Origin: Paenibacillus sp. 1_12
Lineage (GTDB): Bacteria; Bacillota; Bacilli; Paenibacillales; NBRC-103111
Length of the DNA: 64,000 bases
NCBI RefSeq assembly: GCF_900114475.1
Contig: NZ_FOTE01000001.1
Location: 62,001 to 126,000 of the forward strand
Reading direction: 5' to 3'
Below, in pieces: positions 1 through 8,965 of this stretch. Made by a program: the position numbers and the translations under genes. The notes beneath the pieces are model-generated. The model saw only the letters and a program-made list of their open reading frames with translations, searched no databases and was not told the DNA's origin. Within the stretch, counting starts at the first letter, position 1, and each line of letters begins with the position of its first letter.

Positions 1-600
1 ACGAACAACTTTCGCTTTACCAATTTCCACTGTGTAATCGCCTTCCGGCACTTCAGCACGGAAAGAACGGTACAAGTTCAAATGCTCCATGAAAAATACA
101 GGGTCATTGTCGCGAATAGCCGCAATCAGTAATCCCTTTGCATCATACGGATTGGAAGGAACAACTACTTTGATCCCTGGTGTTTGAGTTAATAATCCTT
201 CTAATGGATCTGTATGCAATTCAGCCGCTTTAACGCCGCCGCCAAAAGGAGTACGGAATGTAATCGGCGCATTGTAACGACCGCCTGAGCGATAACGCAT
301 CCGTGCCGCTTGCACACAGATTTGGTCTAATGCTTCATAAATAAAACCGACGAATTGAATTTCGGCAACTGGACGAAAGCCTTGAATCCCCATACCCACT
401 GCCAATCCACCGATTGCGGATTCAGCCAAAGGCGTATCGAATACACGTTCCTCGCCAAATTCAGCCTGCAGACCTTCCGTTGCACGGAATACACCACCGA
501 CTTTACCAACATCTTCACCGAATATGACTACGTTTGGATCGCGTTCCAACTCAACGCGCATTGCATCCTTGATCGCTTGAATCATTGTCATTTGTGCCAT
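1..600 (-). CDS. pdhB: Pyruvate dehydrogenase E1 component, beta subunit (partial, 3' end outside window)
   Basis: Beta half of the TPP-dependent E1 enzyme that decarboxylates pyruvate and passes acetyl to lipoyl-E2 in the cytoplasm. The 200 visible N-terminal residues begin [14 protein letters not shown] and contain the E1-beta signatures [11 protein letters not shown] and [15 protein letters not shown], the latter with the conserved Glu of the TPP site. The ATG at 600 is preceded by a GGGAGGAAGAG-type ribosome site. It lies 19 nt after pdhA on the same strand, so the two are surely one operon that continues past the left edge (E2 and E3 expected there). Branched-chain ketoacid E1-beta is the only close alternative. 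Confidence 0.93.
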   Translation of the reverse strand, partial: MAQMTMIQAIKDAMRVELERDPNVVIFGEDVGKVGGVFRATEGLQAEFGEERVFDTPLAESAIGGLAVGMGIQGFRPVAEIQFVGFIYEALDQICVQAARMRYRSGGRYNAPITFRTPFGGGVKAAELHTDPLEGLLTQTPGIKVVVPSNPYDAKGLLIAAIRDNDPVFFMEHLNLYRSFRAEVPEGDYTVEIGKAKVVR

Positions 601-619
601 GGCTTACTCTTCCTCCCTT

Positions 620-1699
<1,080 letters not shown>

Positions 1700-1754
1700 T
1701 CACCTCAATAGTAGGATTTCAATGCCATTAAAGCTGGATTTCTGTTATAGTAGT

Positions 1755-1784
1755 ATTATAAACCTGTTTTCACTCATAACACAA
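1755..1784 (-). promoter_or_regulatory. Sigma-A-type promoter of the pdhAB operon
   Basis: On the minus strand TTGTGT (1779-1784) and a perfect TATAAT (1755-1760) are separated by 18 nt, about 60 nt upstream of the pdhA start. Spacing and hexamers are read directly; use as a promoter is inferred. Confidence 0.6.
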
Positions 1785-1903
1785 CTACTTACTTGAAAAA
1801 TATGATTTCTATCTTGCCAAACCTGTATAACAGTTTTCAAAATTATATAGTACAGATTAATAAAATCCACAAAACTATACTAATACAATAGGAGTAACCC
1901 CCT

Positions 1904-2629
1904 ATGGACGACGCCCTTTATTATAAACGAACGATTGTAAAAGAACTGGTTCCCTCAGCCTCATTAAGTCAAGAAAGACCTGTTCGAATCCTTTTACCCC
2001 CTGGTTATCAGGAGCTAAACACGTATCCCGTCATATATTGTCAGGATGGCGAGCAGTTTTTTAACTTCGGGCGAATTGCCACACTCATGAACCATCTAAT
2101 TTATGATGAGGGCATTCAGCCTGCAATCATCGTCGGTGTCGATGTGGACATCGCAACGAGAACCTCCGAATATGCTCCTGGGGAAGCACGTTTTAATGCC
2201 TATACGCACTTTTTCTCACAGGAGCTGCTGCCCTTTATAGAAAGCCGTTTTCCTGTCGGCAGTACAGCCAAGGATCGAATCATTGCCGGAGATTCCTTGG
2301 GAGGAACCGTCTCTTTGCATCTGGCCTTAAATTATCGTAGCCTATTTTGCAACGTCCTATCCTTATCCGGTGCATTTTTGCATCAAACGCAAGAGCAAGT
2401 TGCCAAGGAAACCGATTTGTCTTGGCTGAAGCTGTACATGCTGATTGGAACGGACGAGCTCGAAATCGTCACACAGGGAGGCACCTACGATTTTTTGGAG
2501 GCCAATCGACAAACCAAAAAGCTTCTCGAAGCGAGGAACTGCAATCTCACTTATATTGAGAAGCCTGGCAAGCATGTATGGGGCTTTTGGCAAAAGGAGC
2601 TTCCGGAGGCGTTGAAGCTCTTCCTATAA
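1904..2629 (+). CDS. Alpha/beta-hydrolase of the enterochelin-esterase-like (esterase D) family
   Basis: A 241-residue single-domain hydrolase. The nucleophile elbow GDSLGGTVSLHLAL (Gly-x-Ser-x-Gly, near residue 130) and the late histidine in KPGKHVWGFWQ fit the Ser-Asp-His triad of the putative esterase family (PF00756), which includes enterochelin esterases and B. subtilis relatives of unknown substrate. There is no signal peptide, so it is probably cytoplasmic. Start ATG at 1904 follows GGAG at 8 nt spacing. It is divergent from pdhA and stands alone; repeat element A begins about 10 nt after its stop codon, so it has no recognisable own terminator apart from that element's hairpins. Substrate unknown. 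Confidence 0.8.
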   Translation: MDDALYYKRTIVKELVPSASLSQERPVRILLPPGYQELNTYPVIYCQDGEQFFNFGRIATLMNHLIYDEGIQPAIIVGVDVDIATRTSEYAPGEARFNAYTHFFSQELLPFIESRFPVGSTAKDRIIAGDSLGGTVSLHLALNYRSLFCNVLSLSGAFLHQTQEQVAKETDLSWLKLYMLIGTDELEIVTQGGTYDFLEANRQTKKLLEARNCNLTYIEKPGKHVWGFWQKELPEALKLFL

Positions 2630-2638
2630 GGGGGGGCA

Positions 2639-3050
2639 CCCTCCCCACCCTCCCTTGAAGGGAGGGCCCCAGAGGGCTTGGCCCTCTGGACTCCCCTGGA
2701 TCGGACACGACGGCTGTTGTGTTCTCGGGACGCTTTCGTCCCTGACGGGACACGCTAGGGGCTAGTTTGGATGGGTTCGATCGCACGCAGACTTTTGTGT
2801 TCTTGGGGCGCTTTCGTCCCTGTGGGACACGCTTGGGGCTGGATTGGATGGGTTTGATCGTGTGCGGGCTGTTTTGTTCTTGAGACGCTTTCGTCCCTGA
2901 CGGGACACGCTTGGGGATGGATTCGATTGGACGAGACTTGTAGTGTTCTCGGGGCGCTTTCGTCCCTACGGGACACGCTTGGGGCTGGATTGGATGGGTT
3001 CGAGCGGGTGCGGGTGTTGTGTTCTCGAGACGCTTTATTCCCTGTGGGCA
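2639..3050 (+). repeat. Composite repeat element A: 57-nt header plus five tandem ~77-nt units
   Basis: Directly after the esterase stop codon is a GC-rich header (2639-2695) that folds as two hairpins, CCCTCCCTT/AAGGGAGGG and AGAGGGC/GCCCTCT, ending GCCCTCTGGACTCCC. Then come five units whose GTTCT(C/T) marks begin at 2721, 2799, 2876, 2945 and 3021 (periods 78, 77, 69, 76). Each unit holds a core CGCTTTCGTCCCTG-(2-3 nt)-GGACACGCT, a GTCCC/GGGAC hairpin, then about 40 nt rich in GGATTGGATGGGTTCGA; the fifth unit is decayed. Header and core recur at 45688 and 55740. Strand is given as read; no coding potential is believed. Confidence 0.85.
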
Positions 3051-3052
3051 GG

Positions 3053-3268
3053 CCTCGTGAGTAGAGCTATTTCTTCACGAGGGGATTCGTCCCTTACGGG
3101 ACATTACCTCCGTGTACTTATGTTATATGGTGAATATAGAGCGGAGCGGCCAAATGATCCTGGAGAAGCGCAAGCGCTCGCCTTTGTTTCCGTACTTTTA
3201 CCTCTAAATATATCTTATAGAATCAAAATAATACGGAAACAACAGCGATCGGAAGGATATTTGGCCGC
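3053..3268. repeat. Hairpin and long interrupted palindrome between element A and lipL
   Basis: 3053-3082 folds as CCTCGTGA/TCACGAGG and is followed by one stray core-like TTCGTCCC..ACGGGAC. Then 3146-3268 is a 123-nt interrupted inverted repeat: ends GCGGCCAAAT (3146-3155) and ATTTGGCCGC (3259-3268) are exact complements, followed inward by matching ATCC and TTGTTTCCGTA segments. No ORF of note spans it. It looks like a small non-autonomous palindromic element (MITE-like) or a structured transcript; no transposase is present to decide. The short CACC..GGTG-T6 stretch at 3284-3307 may be a weak terminator. Confidence 0.55.
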
Positions 3269-3307
3269 GCAGCGGGACTTATTCACCGGACTTTTGGTGC
3301 TTTTTTA

Positions 3308-4153
3308 TTATTTTAGTCCATAGCGGCTTCGCAGGGTTTGGACCATTGTAGCTATTTCGGCTTGATCGGGCAGATCAAGGGATGCCTGTTTATCAGACTT
3401 TTGTTTGTGCGATCTGACCGACTCTTTGATAGAATCAATAAAAGCCTGCTCGTCCTTTAATCCGATCAATTCCTCCAGACTTGCCATGCTGTCTTCCGTA
3501 ACTTTTGGAAAGCACAACCCTCCCGTATCACAGGTACCTTCGACTGCCTTCTCACCTGTCGCAATATTGTAAAATTGCTTGGCCAATTCAGCCTTATGAT
3601 TGCCAACACCACGTACAACGACGAATGCTTGTACCGCAATAGCATGCGCTTGGCGCCGCTGGGCAATCCCGCAAAATTTGCGACCCCTAATACTTAAATC
3701 ATAATCGCCCGGACAATAGGAACCAATGATTTCGCCTTTCGATACATCCGAAGTTACCTTATGCAGGGCTTCACTGATTAAACGGAACATCGTTTCAAAG
3801 TCATGACGAAAATCTATATTTCCCTGACGCTTGGGCAGGATCAGTGTGATATTGATTACACCTAGATCAAGCGGCACCGCGGCGCCACCGGAATTTCTAA
3901 CGATTACCGAATAGCCCTGTTCTTCCAGCCACTCCATGGCCTGTAAAGCATGAGGCAAGCGACTGTCACGCAAACCCATGACAAAAGCTCGCGGATGCCT
4001 CCAAAGATGCACAATCGGCGCACCTCCTACTCCCACTCTTCTGGACAACAGCTCATCCAGTGCAAAGGGGACAAGCACATCGCTATGCTCTGTCTGCTCG
4101 GTCCGGTCCCAGATCAACATGTCCCCCGGCAATGACCATTCCTCTAAATCCAT
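3308..4153 (-). CDS. lipL: Octanoyl-[GcvH]:protein N-octanoyltransferase (LipL type)
   Basis: A 281-residue BPL/LplA-fold protein. It has the family motifs RNSGGAAVPLDLGVINIT (ligand pocket), GSYCPGDYDLSIRGRKFCGIAQRR (catalytic Cys and lysine region) and the GTCDTGGLCFP segment. The length equals B. subtilis LipL, which transfers octanoyl from GcvH to the E2 subunits of ketoacid dehydrogenases; LipM or lipoate ligase are alternatives, but LipM lacks this C-terminal layout. ATG at 4153 follows a strong AAGGAGG 9 nt upstream. Single gene, read towards element A. Functionally it serves the pdh complex encoded 1.7 kb to the left. Confidence 0.82.
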   Translation of the reverse strand: MDLEEWSLPGDMLIWDRTEQTEHSDVLVPFALDELLSRRVGVGGAPIVHLWRHPRAFVMGLRDSRLPHALQAMEWLEEQGYSVIVRNSGGAAVPLDLGVINITLILPKRQGNIDFRHDFETMFRLISEALHKVTSDVSKGEIIGSYCPGDYDLSIRGRKFCGIAQRRQAHAIAVQAFVVVRGVGNHKAELAKQFYNIATGEKAVEGTCDTGGLCFPKVTEDSMASLEELIGLKDEQAFIDSIKESVRSHKQKSDKQASLDLPDQAEIATMVQTLRSRYGLK

Positions 4154-4228
4154 GTTGTTGTAAGCCTCCTTAAGTCTGTAAATCCATCTACATTGAATGC
4201 ATCTTCCCTAATTTGTCCAAGTGGGATT

Positions 4229-4657
4229 CTATACTTTTTCTTTATAAACGACTTCCTTAAATATCCGAATCAAGTGCTGAATATCCTCATCCGCCAGATC
4301 ACCGAAAAAAGTTTCAACATTTGCTCTACGCTGCAATCGGATCGTACCCAGCATTTGTCGTCCCGCTTCTGTAATGCTTAAGTAAACGACTCTCCGATCT
4401 TCATCGGTCCTCTCCCTTTCGACCAGACCTGCGGCAATCAGCTTATCAGATAATGTTGTAATCGCTCCTGGCGTGTAGCACAGCATATCGGCGATCTGAG
4501 ATGCTTTAAGAGGCCCCTCAATTTCAAGCCTCTCCAACAAAAAGCCCTGAGCAGGTGTCATACCATTTTCATTAAACTTGGACCATGAGACCGATATTTT
4601 ACGAAATAGTTGTCTCGCTGCCTCTTCCAGCTCTAAGAGGTTGCGGTGATCAGTCAT
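4229..4657 (-). CDS. MarR-family transcriptional regulator
   Basis: A 142-residue winged-helix protein: an N-terminal dimerisation helix, recognition region LKASQIADMLCYTPGAITTLSDKLIAAG (about residues 55-82), wing RERTDEDRRVVYLSITEAG, then C-terminal dimer helices. A lone Cys in the recognition helix region (MLCYTPG) is visible, but it is not at the OhrR sensing position. It is transcribed away from the second MarR gene (4907) across a 249-nt shared control region and away from the efflux operon. Effector unknown; autoregulation is likely for this family. Confidence 0.87.
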   Translation of the reverse strand: MTDHRNLLELEEAARQLFRKISVSWSKFNENGMTPAQGFLLERLEIEGPLKASQIADMLCYTPGAITTLSDKLIAAGLVERERTDEDRRVVYLSITEAGRQMLGTIRLQRRANVETFFGDLADEDIQHLIRIFKEVVYKEKV

Positions 4658-4772
4658 TAGCTTTATGCCCCTTTATTTATTATTAATTAACGTTGTAATG
4701 TTCATTTTAACATGCATGGAGAACTTGCCCAAGCTTTTGTTCTGCACAGGTCTTTATGCCTAAATAATTGTG

Positions 4773-4829
4773 TTGACGATAGATTGGTAATTGTGATATT
4801 TTTTGGTATATAGTTTTAACTTAAAACTA
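4773..4829 (+). promoter_or_regulatory. Promoter and operator-like inverted repeat of the MarR-efflux operon
   Basis: TTGACG at 4773-4778 with a 17-nt spacer to a weak -10 (ATATTT, 4796-4801). Just downstream, 4811-4829 is a perfect inverted repeat TAGTTTTA-ACT-TAAAACTA. Its size, AT-rich arms and position over the start of transcription are typical of MarR operators, so repression by the 4907 product is inferred. Confidence 0.5.
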
Positions 4830-4906
4830 ATTAGCATAAAATATCTTTCATGCAAGCTAATTATCGCTTAACAATTGCATTCACTACTGGATAAGGAGGT
4901 GACCTG

Positions 4907-5341
4907 ATGGAGGATTTGGAACAAAAGCTGGATCGAATGGAAGAATTGATTTTAATGGCCATGCACCGAACGAATAAATGGGGATCGGTCAAATCGATCA
5001 AATTTTCCAAGCAGCAGTATTTGCTTCTTATCACTCTGGATAACAAGAAACGAGCAACTGTCAGTAACCTTGCCGACGAGCTTAACCTCTCCCCTAGCGC
5101 AACTACGCTTGCAATCAATCGGTTAGTTCGTGACGGACATGTCGCACGTAACCGAGATGAAATCGACCGCAGAGTCGTCTGGGTTGAGCTAACACCTGAG
5201 GCGAGAGTGCTGGTCCACGAACAAAGGGAAAGACGCAGAAAAGTGCTTCGCTGCATGATGAGCAGTCTCGAGCCTGAGGAAAGCGAGCAGTTTATTACAA
5301 TCGCCCGCAAAATGCTGACTAATTTACAAGATCCAATATAA
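4907..5341 (+). CDS. MarR-family regulator, first gene of the efflux operon
   Basis: A 144-residue MarR protein with HTH region ATVSNLADELNLSPSATTLAINRLVRDG and wing RNRDEIDRRVVWVELTPEA (DxR wing motif). ATG at 4907 follows AAGGAGGTGA, an almost perfect ribosome site. The next gene, a membrane-fusion protein, begins 24 nt after its stop, so regulator and pump are co-transcribed, as in emrRAB-type loci. The palindrome at 4811-4829 is the obvious target. The second MarR gene at 4229 is only distantly similar, so this is not a recent duplication. Confidence 0.88.
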   Translation: MEDLEQKLDRMEELILMAMHRTNKWGSVKSIKFSKQQYLLLITLDNKKRATVSNLADELNLSPSATTLAINRLVRDGHVARNRDEIDRRVVWVELTPEARVLVHEQRERRRKVLRCMMSSLEPEESEQFITIARKMLTNLQDPI

Positions 5342-5365
5342 ATAGAGAGGAGCTATAACCATATT

Positions 5366-6019
5366 ATGAAGAAAAAAATTATTATTTTAACCGTTCTAGC
5401 TATTATTCTTCTTGGAGGCGGTGCTGGCGGAACTTATTATTTTGCGATGGCCAGCAAGTTTATCAACACCGAAGATGCCAAAATTGCAGGTGATTTACGT
5501 GCAATCGGCACGCCCGGAGCTGGAAAGCTGATTGAGTGGAACTACAAGGAAGGCGATTCCTTCAAAAAAGGAGATATCCTCGGGATGGTAGAAACAACGC
5601 CTGCTCGTGGCAATACGCCTGCAATATTACAAGAGATTGTCGCTGTCGAGGAAGGTACGATTATTCAGTTTAATGGCGTAAAGGATCAAATGGTTTCCCC
5701 CTCCAGTGCAATTGCAATGAGTGCGAATCTCGACAAGCTGTATGTGACAGCCAATTTGCAGGAGACAGAGATCGCCGATGCCAAGATTGGCAATAAGGTC
5801 ACGATTAAAGTAGACGCCTTCCCGGATGCTGTGATCACGGGTCATGTGGAACGCTTAGGACTCGGAACCAACTCTTCCTTCTCATTATTATCGTCATCAA
5901 ACGCAAGCGGTAACTTTACAAAGGTGATTCAGCGGATTCCCGTCAAAATTTCGATTGACAACTATCAAGGTAAACGACTGGTGCCAGGACTGAATGCAAC
6001 CGTCAAAATCGAGAAGTAA
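5366..6019 (+). CDS. HlyD/EmrA-type efflux adaptor, short form
   Basis: A 217-residue membrane-anchored protein. One N-terminal helix (about residues 4-27, KIIILTVLAIILLGGG) is followed by a biotinyl-lipoyl-like barrel split (GTPGAGKLIEWNYKEGDSFK ... AVEEGTIIQFNGVKDQMVSP) and a C-terminal beta-barrel (LYVTANLQETEIADAKIGN, RLVPGLNATVKIEK). It lacks the coiled-coil hairpin of Gram-negative EmrA, which agrees with the absence of an outer membrane. It precedes the DHA2 pump by 37 nt, and such short adaptors are commonly paired with DHA2 transporters in Firmicutes. Its exact contribution in a one-membrane cell is not established. Confidence 0.85.
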   Translation: MKKKIIILTVLAIILLGGGAGGTYYFAMASKFINTEDAKIAGDLRAIGTPGAGKLIEWNYKEGDSFKKGDILGMVETTPARGNTPAILQEIVAVEEGTIIQFNGVKDQMVSPSSAIAMSANLDKLYVTANLQETEIADAKIGNKVTIKVDAFPDAVITGHVERLGLGTNSSFSLLSSSNASGNFTKVIQRIPVKISIDNYQGKRLVPGLNATVKIEK

Positions 6020-6056
6020 CCGCTAAACCCGCACCATAGAGAAAGGAGGAAACCGA

Positions 6057-7664
6057 GTGTCAACAAAGGACCCATCTACGGATGCCCCTATTTTACATAC
6101 AGCTCCCAATAAAGCCCCTGAAGGTAAAAGCAAAGGTTCAGGTCTCGCCATGCTTGCTGTCATCATTGCCGTTTTTATGGCTATTCTCGATATGAGTATT
6201 GTGAATGTTGCCATTCCCAAAATGATGTCCGTTTTCGGTGTCAATCAATCCGAGATCGAATGGGTTGTTACAGCTTATGCATTAGTGAGTGGTGCCTTGG
6301 TTCCGGTAACCGGTTATTTGGGTGACCGCTTTGGTTATAAGCGTATCTTCCTGCTCGCGATGATTATATTTACCATCGGCTCAGGACTCTGCGGGATTGC
6401 TTGGAGCAACAGCTCGATGATCATCTTCCGCATTATTCAGGCTGCTGGCGGAGGTGCGTTGATGCCTATCTCCATGGCTATGATCTTCCGGATGTTTCCT
6501 GCAGAAAAGCGCGGTATGGCTATGGGCTTATTCGGAATTGCCGTTATGTTCGCACCGGCCACAGGTCCTACACTAAGCGGCTACATCGTCGAATATTTGG
6601 ATTGGAGACTTATTTTCACCATTAATGTACCTATTGGTATTCTTGATTTTTTTCTAGCAATGGCGGTTTTGAAGGAATTTAAATCTCCTGTTGCCAGTAA
6701 ATTTGATCTTTGGGGCTTTCTTACCTCCAGTATTGGGTTAGCGTCCTTACTGTATGGGGTCGGCAAAGTAACGGAGAAAGGCTGGACGGATCACGAGGTC
6801 ATCGCCTTCATAGCATTAGGCCTGGTGTGTCTCCTTATCTTTGTAGCTATCGAATTAACGATCGACTACCCATTATTGGATTTAAGCTTGTTAAAAAACA
6901 CCACGTATACCCTTTCCCTTGTCATTTCCAGTATTTCGACACTGATCATGATGGGCGTTTTGTTCCTGCTTCCGGTATTTTTACAAACTCTCTCCGGTTT
7001 ATCTGCCGTACAGACGGGTTTGATTTTGCTGCCGCAGGCCGTTATGTCGGGAATTATGATGCCCATAGCTGGTGCTCTATTCGATAAGTTTGGTGCACGT
7101 CTGCTGGCTATCATCGGCCTTCTCCTCACAGGAGTAGCGCTGTACCTGACCTCGGCATTGGATATTACAACCGCATTTTCCACACTCATTTTCTGGCTCG
7201 TGTTCCGTGCAATGGGAATGGGCTTGATGATGATGCCGATTCAAACCGTTGGAATGAACACCATTCCGATGAACAAGATGGGCCAAGGAACAGCGCTGTC
7301 CAACACTGTCAGACAAATCAGCTCATCCTTCGGTATCGCTTGGCTGGGACTGCTCTATTCAGATCGTCGAACTTTTCATATTGCAGATCTTTCCGATCAA
7401 TTGAATATGTTCTCAACGAACGTCGCAACTCAATTCTCACAGCTGCAGAATCAGTATATAAGTATGGGACAATCAGCTACTCAGGCGAGCTCAAGCGCAT
7501 TGGCGTATCTGAACGGTCAAGTACAGCTGCAGGCAACCGTCATGGGCTTGGATGATGTATTTATTATTACGGCTGTGCTCTCTGTTATCGCTGCTGTGCT
7601 TTCCTTATTTTTGAAAAATACCAAAGTTAGCGGCGCACCCAAACAGCACGTGATGGGCGAATAA
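6057..7664 (+). CDS. DHA2-family (EmrB/QacA) MFS drug:H+ antiporter
   Basis: A 535-residue polytopic protein with about 14 predicted helices. Motif A is visible as GYLGDRFGYKR (about residues 85-95), motif D1-like IVNVAIPKM in helix 1, and motif C-type GPTLSGYIVEYLDWR in helix 5. The start is the GTG at 6057, 7 nt after AAAGGAGGAAA. It lies in a five-gene run (MarR, adaptor, pump, second adaptor, secreted protein). Expected role is proton-driven export of lipophilic or cationic drugs, or of an envelope component; the unusual two-adaptor plus secreted-protein context favours a dedicated substrate, but none can be named. Confidence 0.9.
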   Translation: MSTKDPSTDAPILHTAPNKAPEGKSKGSGLAMLAVIIAVFMAILDMSIVNVAIPKMMSVFGVNQSEIEWVVTAYALVSGALVPVTGYLGDRFGYKRIFLLAMIIFTIGSGLCGIAWSNSSMIIFRIIQAAGGGALMPISMAMIFRMFPAEKRGMAMGLFGIAVMFAPATGPTLSGYIVEYLDWRLIFTINVPIGILDFFLAMAVLKEFKSPVASKFDLWGFLTSSIGLASLLYGVGKVTEKGWTDHEVIAFIALGLVCLLIFVAIELTIDYPLLDLSLLKNTTYTLSLVISSISTLIMMGVLFLLPVFLQTLSGLSAVQTGLILLPQAVMSGIMMPIAGALFDKFGARLLAIIGLLLTGVALYLTSALDITTAFSTLIFWLVFRAMGMGLMMMPIQTVGMNTIPMNKMGQGTALSNTVRQISSSFGIAWLGLLYSDRRTFHIADLSDQLNMFSTNVATQFSQLQNQYISMGQSATQASSSALAYLNGQVQLQATVMGLDDVFIITAVLSVIAAVLSLFLKNTKVSGAPKQHVMGE

Positions 7665-7708
7665 TTAGCTGTTATTACTGATTTTATTGTAAAGGGGCAT
7701 CTATTCAA

Positions 7709-8938
7709 ATGAACAACTATCCCATTCAGTGGAAACGATGGATACAAACCGGACTTATCATCGCTTTAAGCGGAGCCGTTGCAGTCGGCTGCTCAACAAC
7801 AAATGCCAGCAGTAATCAAGCCAAATCAGTCAAAACCGCACCTGCTGCCAAACAAAAAATGGAAGATAAAACCGAGCTCGATGCGGATGTAGTCTCCTCA
7901 ACCCAGGTCAATATGCTGGCCAAAGTAAGTGGTGACGTGAAAGAAATCCTTAAAAAACGCGGTGATTCCGTTACTCAAGGCGAGGTTGTACTCGTTCTCG
8001 ATTCTGTAGATGCTTCCAGAAACAAAGAAAAAACCGATCTTACTTTACAAAATCTGCAGGCCCAAATTAATAAAACCCGTGAAGACATCTCCACAAATCG
8101 AGGCGTACTTACCAACACTGTTCAAAAGCTCGAAATCCTGATTGCCGATCAGGAAAAAAGCTACAATAATACCCGCAACGATTACGATGCAGGTCTGGCT
8201 ACCAAAGCCCAGCTTGAGAAGATTGAAACCCAGATTAAGACGAACCGCCTGGATCTGGACACAGCCCATAAACAGCTGGCTAATTTGGATGCAACCGATC
8301 CGCTGGCAACACTGCGTATCCAACAGCAAACAACTGAGCTTTCCCTTCGGGATATTGACAAAACCTTATCCGACTTTGAAGTGAAAGCACCGATTAGCGG
8401 CGTTTTGACCGATCTGTTCCCTGAGCAGGGTATCACTGTGCAGGCAGGTTATGTAGCCGGTGTTATCCAACAGCTTAACCCCATTAAGGTCCACGCCGAT
8501 TTAACCGAAAGCTCGATGAAATATGTTCAAGGCAAAACGACGATTCCATTCGTTACCCAAGGAAGCAATACCTCGATGACAGGCACGATTACTTATCTGG
8601 CAGATGTAATGAGCCCACAAAGTAAAACCTACGTACTTGAGCTAAGCGTGCCCAATCCCGATCAAAAGCTGAAATCAGGGATGAGGGTCAAGCTGCAGCT
8701 TGGAGGCGGCGCTTCTCAGGACGTCGTTACAATCCCAACCGCCAGCATCGTCAAGGAAGGCAACGACAGCTACGTGTTTGTTGCGGCTAACGATCAGGCA
8801 GAAAAACGCAAGGTTTCCTTAGGCCGAGTTGCCGATACGAATCGGGAAGTTGTCGATGGGATCAAGGAAGGCGAGCAAGTCGTCGTCTCCGGAACTCAGG
8901 ATTTAAAGGACAAGGACAAAATTGAATTAAGAAAATAA
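7709..8938 (+). CDS. Efflux adaptor lipoprotein (RND/MacA-like HlyD family)
   Basis: A 409-residue lipoprotein: signal helix (residues 12-26) and lipobox AVGC with Cys near residue 28. Then a barrel-lipoyl half (VNMLAKVSGDVKEILKKRGD), a long coiled-coil hairpin (about 110-225, NLQAQINKTREDI to LRDIDKTLSDF), the second lipoyl half KAPISGVLTDLFPEQGITV, a beta-barrel and a membrane-proximal domain ending KDKDKIELRK. Unlike the short adaptor in the same operon, it has the full hairpin. It follows the MFS gene by 44 nt. In Gram-positives such lipoproteins usually pair with MacB-type ABC pumps, but no ABC gene is adjacent, so its partner here is presumably the MFS protein. Confidence 0.88.
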   Translation: MNNYPIQWKRWIQTGLIIALSGAVAVGCSTTNASSNQAKSVKTAPAAKQKMEDKTELDADVVSSTQVNMLAKVSGDVKEILKKRGDSVTQGEVVLVLDSVDASRNKEKTDLTLQNLQAQINKTREDISTNRGVLTNTVQKLEILIADQEKSYNNTRNDYDAGLATKAQLEKIETQIKTNRLDLDTAHKQLANLDATDPLATLRIQQQTTELSLRDIDKTLSDFEVKAPISGVLTDLFPEQGITVQAGYVAGVIQQLNPIKVHADLTESSMKYVQGKTTIPFVTQGSNTSMTGTITYLADVMSPQSKTYVLELSVPNPDQKLKSGMRVKLQLGGGASQDVVTIPTASIVKEGNDSYVFVAANDQAEKRKVSLGRVADTNREVVDGIKEGEQVVVSGTQDLKDKDKIELRK

Positions 8939-8965
8939 GTTTGAATTGTAAATGGAGGCTATCTG

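Noticed and set aside
2640-3110. CRISPR array
   Set aside because: The sequences between cores are themselves repeated within the locus and there are no cas genes; the core is too short and the period too long for a CRISPR.
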